23,940 nt of DNA from IMG/VR virus record IMGVR_UViG_3300044953_000085, positions 1-23,940 of that record; one strand, 5' to 3'. Every line of letters begins with the position of its first letter. Positions within the stretch are counted from its first letter, which is position 1. Of this stretch, positions 21,707 to 23,940 are shown piece after piece. The notes below the pieces were generated by a model, which saw only the letters and a program-made list of their open reading frames with translations, did not search any database and was not told the DNA's origin. This stretch comes from a virus. The position numbers and the translations under genes are program-made.

Positions 21707-23940
21707 ATGGCCTTTGAATTATCCGTCAAAGCAGAATTATTATCCCAAAAAATAAATATCAATCCACAGATTATACTTGAGATTGATGGCATCGATTTAA
21801 TCTTCGGAGCAATCACTGTCACCGAGTACGTTAGAATTGGTGATGAAATAGTCATCGGTGAATTTATTATTGGTGGCACAAAAGAAATGTCAAACAGCAG
21901 GGAGCTGATTTCTCTCTCTGGTACATCAACTCGAATTACAAATCAAATCCTCCCAGACAAAGGTGGCGTTGGTTCGGTAACAAGAATGACGATAAAGCTC
22001 GTAGACAAGAATAAGGAATTGTCTCGAGTATTTTCCCCAGGCCAACAGGTGCCAGACATTCTAAATAGGAGAGCGAGCGTCTACATAGGCTTCAAGGGTG
22101 GTGGCCATCCTGAGGACTCGATTGCAATATTTCATGGGTACATCGACGACACTGAATTTGGTGCAGGCAATGTGTCTCTCGTTATAGGCTCGCCAGACAG
22201 TAAAAAACGCCAAGAGATTTATCGCAAAGTTGAGGGAAGGCTAACAGCACCAATGGATTCATCACAGACAAGTATGAGCGTTGACAATGCTGACGGCCTT
22301 ATTATCCCTGCCGACATAATTCAATGCTATGTTCAAGTTGATAGCGAGATAATGAAGTACACCGCTGCCTCTGGTACCACGATCTCAGGTCTAACAAGAG
22401 GTCAGCTCGGAACAGTCGCAGCAGCTCATAGTGCCACAGCAAAATTCAAGTCATTCTACAGAGTCACTGATCTTCCAATTGATATGGCTTTGAAAACAAT
22501 GCTATCGAATGGTGGCTCTGCATTTGCTACGAATGTGAAAGCCACAAGGTTCAGAGAAGTATTCCCCGCTGTGATTGTTGAGGGAGCAATACTATTCCCC
22601 TCAATAGACGTTAGGAAGAAATATGGTCTAGTCATTGGGGACAAGATTTCAATAACTGGCTCCACATCAAACAACATAACCGATGCAATAATAACTGACT
22701 TTGGCGAAAACAGTCTTGGCACCTACGTCGTAACAGATGCGGCCATAGTTAATGAAACAAGTCTAACCGCAGTCGCATCTTTTAAAAGCAAGTACAATGT
22801 TCTGCCAAGGGAAGCAGGGATGGGAATGTCTCCGCAAGACGTTGATGTTGACCAACACGAGTTTCTTAAAAGCATCTTAGCTACAGCACTGCCAACGCAG
22901 GACTTCTATCTCAAAAAATCCATAAAAGCCAAAACTTTCATTGAAGATGAAATATACTTCACTTCAGGTTTGTTCGCGGTTCCGAGAAAAGGCAGGAGTT
23001 CAGTCAATACAAACTTGCCTCCTCTTGTAGTCAATGGCGTTAATGTAATTAACAGCGACCACGTCGTAAACCCCGAGGACTTGCAAATCTCACGAAGTGT
23101 CGCAAAGGATTTTTATAATACGATTAAAGTTGAATACGATGAAGACGCGCTTAATGAGGACACAAGAGAGATCTATATTAATGAGAGCGCGAAATCAAAG
23201 GCTCGCATTACTGACGACGAGAGGCCGCTAACCATAAGAGCAAGAGGCTTAAGAGCAAGCGTCTCAACTACAAACGCGCTCCAAATTATTACTAAGAGAC
23301 TGCTAGACCGCTACCAGTTTGCGCCAGAGTCAATTAAGAACGTAAGAACATTATTTAAAACTGGATTCAAATTAGAGGTCGCAGACAGTGTTATTTTTGG
23401 CGATTCAGATTTACAGATAACAGACACAACACAAGGGAATAGGAAATTTGCTGCTCGTGTAATGGAAATCCGAAATAAAGAGCTGGACCTCAAGGGCGAG
23501 GTTAGCATCGAATTAGCCGACACAGCTTATGGCCTAAACGTAAAGTACGGCGTGTTTGGTCCAGGAAGCTACATCATAGCCGGGAGCACTTCATCGTTGC
23601 TGGTTCTAAGGAAACTATGGCCTAACCAGATAAAGAAGGAGCGCAAGAAGTGGGAACCATACGTTGGACAATTGGTACAAGTGAGGAGTCCTAACTTTAC
23701 TCAGGTGGCAGAGACTTATTTGGTCGGGTTTAACAATGCCTACGACTCAGCTTTGAAATTGGATCCCCCGCTGCCCTTTACGCCATCTGCAGAAGACATT
23801 GTTGAGATGCCTCCATACTCTGGTAATAAAGAAGAAAAGGCACTGTGGAAGGCTGCCCATTGCTTTATGGGTGAGCAGCTAGCAGTGGTCTCTGGGATTT
23901 CTCAAACACAATTTACAGTCAGTGCTGGAGATGTTTTAAA
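21707..23940 (+). CDS. Large tail hub/tip protein, 3' end outside the window
   Basis: Reading from ATG 21707 gives 744 uninterrupted codons to the window edge, so the gene is partial at its 3' end. The N-terminus (ELSVKAELLSQKINI, then PQIILEIDGID) and the beta-rich body look like central tail hub or tip proteins. The element SGLTRGQLGTVAAAHS, near residue 230, is a short motif widespread in phage tail-tip proteins. No muramidase or peptidase motif was seen. It starts one base after the stop of the small membrane protein. The size and position downstream of tape measure and tip genes favour the host-contact hub over a side fibre. Confidence 0.83.
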   Translation, partial: MAFELSVKAELLSQKININPQIILEIDGIDLIFGAITVTEYVRIGDEIVIGEFIIGGTKEMSNSRELISLSGTSTRITNQILPDKGGVGSVTRMTIKLVDKNKELSRVFSPGQQVPDILNRRASVYIGFKGGGHPEDSIAIFHGYIDDTEFGAGNVSLVIGSPDSKKRQEIYRKVEGRLTAPMDSSQTSMSVDNADGLIIPADIIQCYVQVDSEIMKYTAASGTTISGLTRGQLGTVAAAHSATAKFKSFYRVTDLPIDMALKTMLSNGGSAFATNVKATRFREVFPAVIVEGAILFPSIDVRKKYGLVIGDKISITGSTSNNITDAIITDFGENSLGTYVVTDAAIVNETSLTAVASFKSKYNVLPREAGMGMSPQDVDVDQHEFLKSILATALPTQDFYLKKSIKAKTFIEDEIYFTSGLFAVPRKGRSSVNTNLPPLVVNGVNVINSDHVVNPEDLQISRSVAKDFYNTIKVEYDEDALNEDTREIYINESAKSKARITDDERPLTIRARGLRASVSTTNALQIITKRLLDRYQFAPESIKNVRTLFKTGFKLEVADSVIFGDSDLQITDTTQGNRKFAARVMEIRNKELDLKGEVSIELADTAYGLNVKYGVFGPGSYIIAGSTSSLLVLRKLWPNQIKKERKKWEPYVGQLVQVRSPNFTQVAETYLVGFNNAYDSALKLDPPLPFTPSAEDIVEMPPYSGNKEEKALWKAAHCFMGEQLAVVSGISQTQFTVSAGDVL

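Noticed and set aside
1-23940. tRNA genes, lysis genes, integrase or CRISPR arrays
   Set aside because: I looked for these and saw no convincing example. I could not run tRNA or profile searches, so small or divergent examples could be missed.

Overview
The window is a 23.9-kb stretch of a tailed double-stranded DNA phage (or prophage) with an HK97-type head and, judging from its tape-measure, tube and tail-completion genes, a long non-contractile (siphophage-type) tail. Every credible gene lies on the + strand, most gene pairs overlap by 1 to 17 bases, and no integrase, repressor, tRNA, replication or lysis gene is visible, so lifestyle cannot be judged. The host cannot be named. Good Shine-Dalgarno sites, a YhhQ-type transporter and a Sec-like leader on one fibre protein point to a bacterium, probably Gram-negative. 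Low-copy genes use mixed AGA/AGG and CGN arginine codons, whereas the capsid gene strongly prefers CGC/CGT.

Region 1 (1-4113) is a 7-deazaguanine DNA-modification cassette. A possible promoter gives an almost leaderless transcript. It is followed by a PTPS/QueD-fold-like protein without the QueD catalytic Cys, a DpdA-like guanine-exchanging transglycosylase, a ParB/sulfiredoxin-domain protein, a small YhhQ/VUT-family transporter, QueD, QueE (with a TTG start) and FolE. FolE, QueD and QueE together convert GTP to 7-carboxy-7-deazaguanine. QueC, needed to reach preQ0, is not in the window. DpdA would swap the deazaguanine base into DNA, which is known to protect phages against host restriction.

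Region 2 (4100-10703) is packaging and head: small and large terminase, a portal fused to a MuF-type domain, prohead protease, major capsid protein and a small virion protein. Hairpins at 9989-10008 and 10426-10452 follow the last two. Region 3 (10467-14698) holds the connector, head-tail joining and tail-completion genes, interrupted by a collagen-like fibre gene, a small membrane protein and short unknowns. Region 4 (14699-16017) holds the tail tube protein, a small virion-like protein and the tail assembly chaperone. The chaperone has a ten-adenine run that fits a programmed -1 frameshift and opens a 72-codon extension with no start codon of its own.

Region 5 (16017-23940) is the tape measure, two tail-tip or appendage proteins, a 727-residue repeat protein with an N-terminal signal-peptide-like leader and paired cysteines, a 75-residue membrane-anchored coiled-coil protein, and the first 744 codons of a large tail hub/tip protein that runs off the window. 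The strongest leads are the modification cassette with its unusual QueD-like first gene and ParB partner, the frameshift gene, and the apparently secreted, disulfide-bearing repeat protein.
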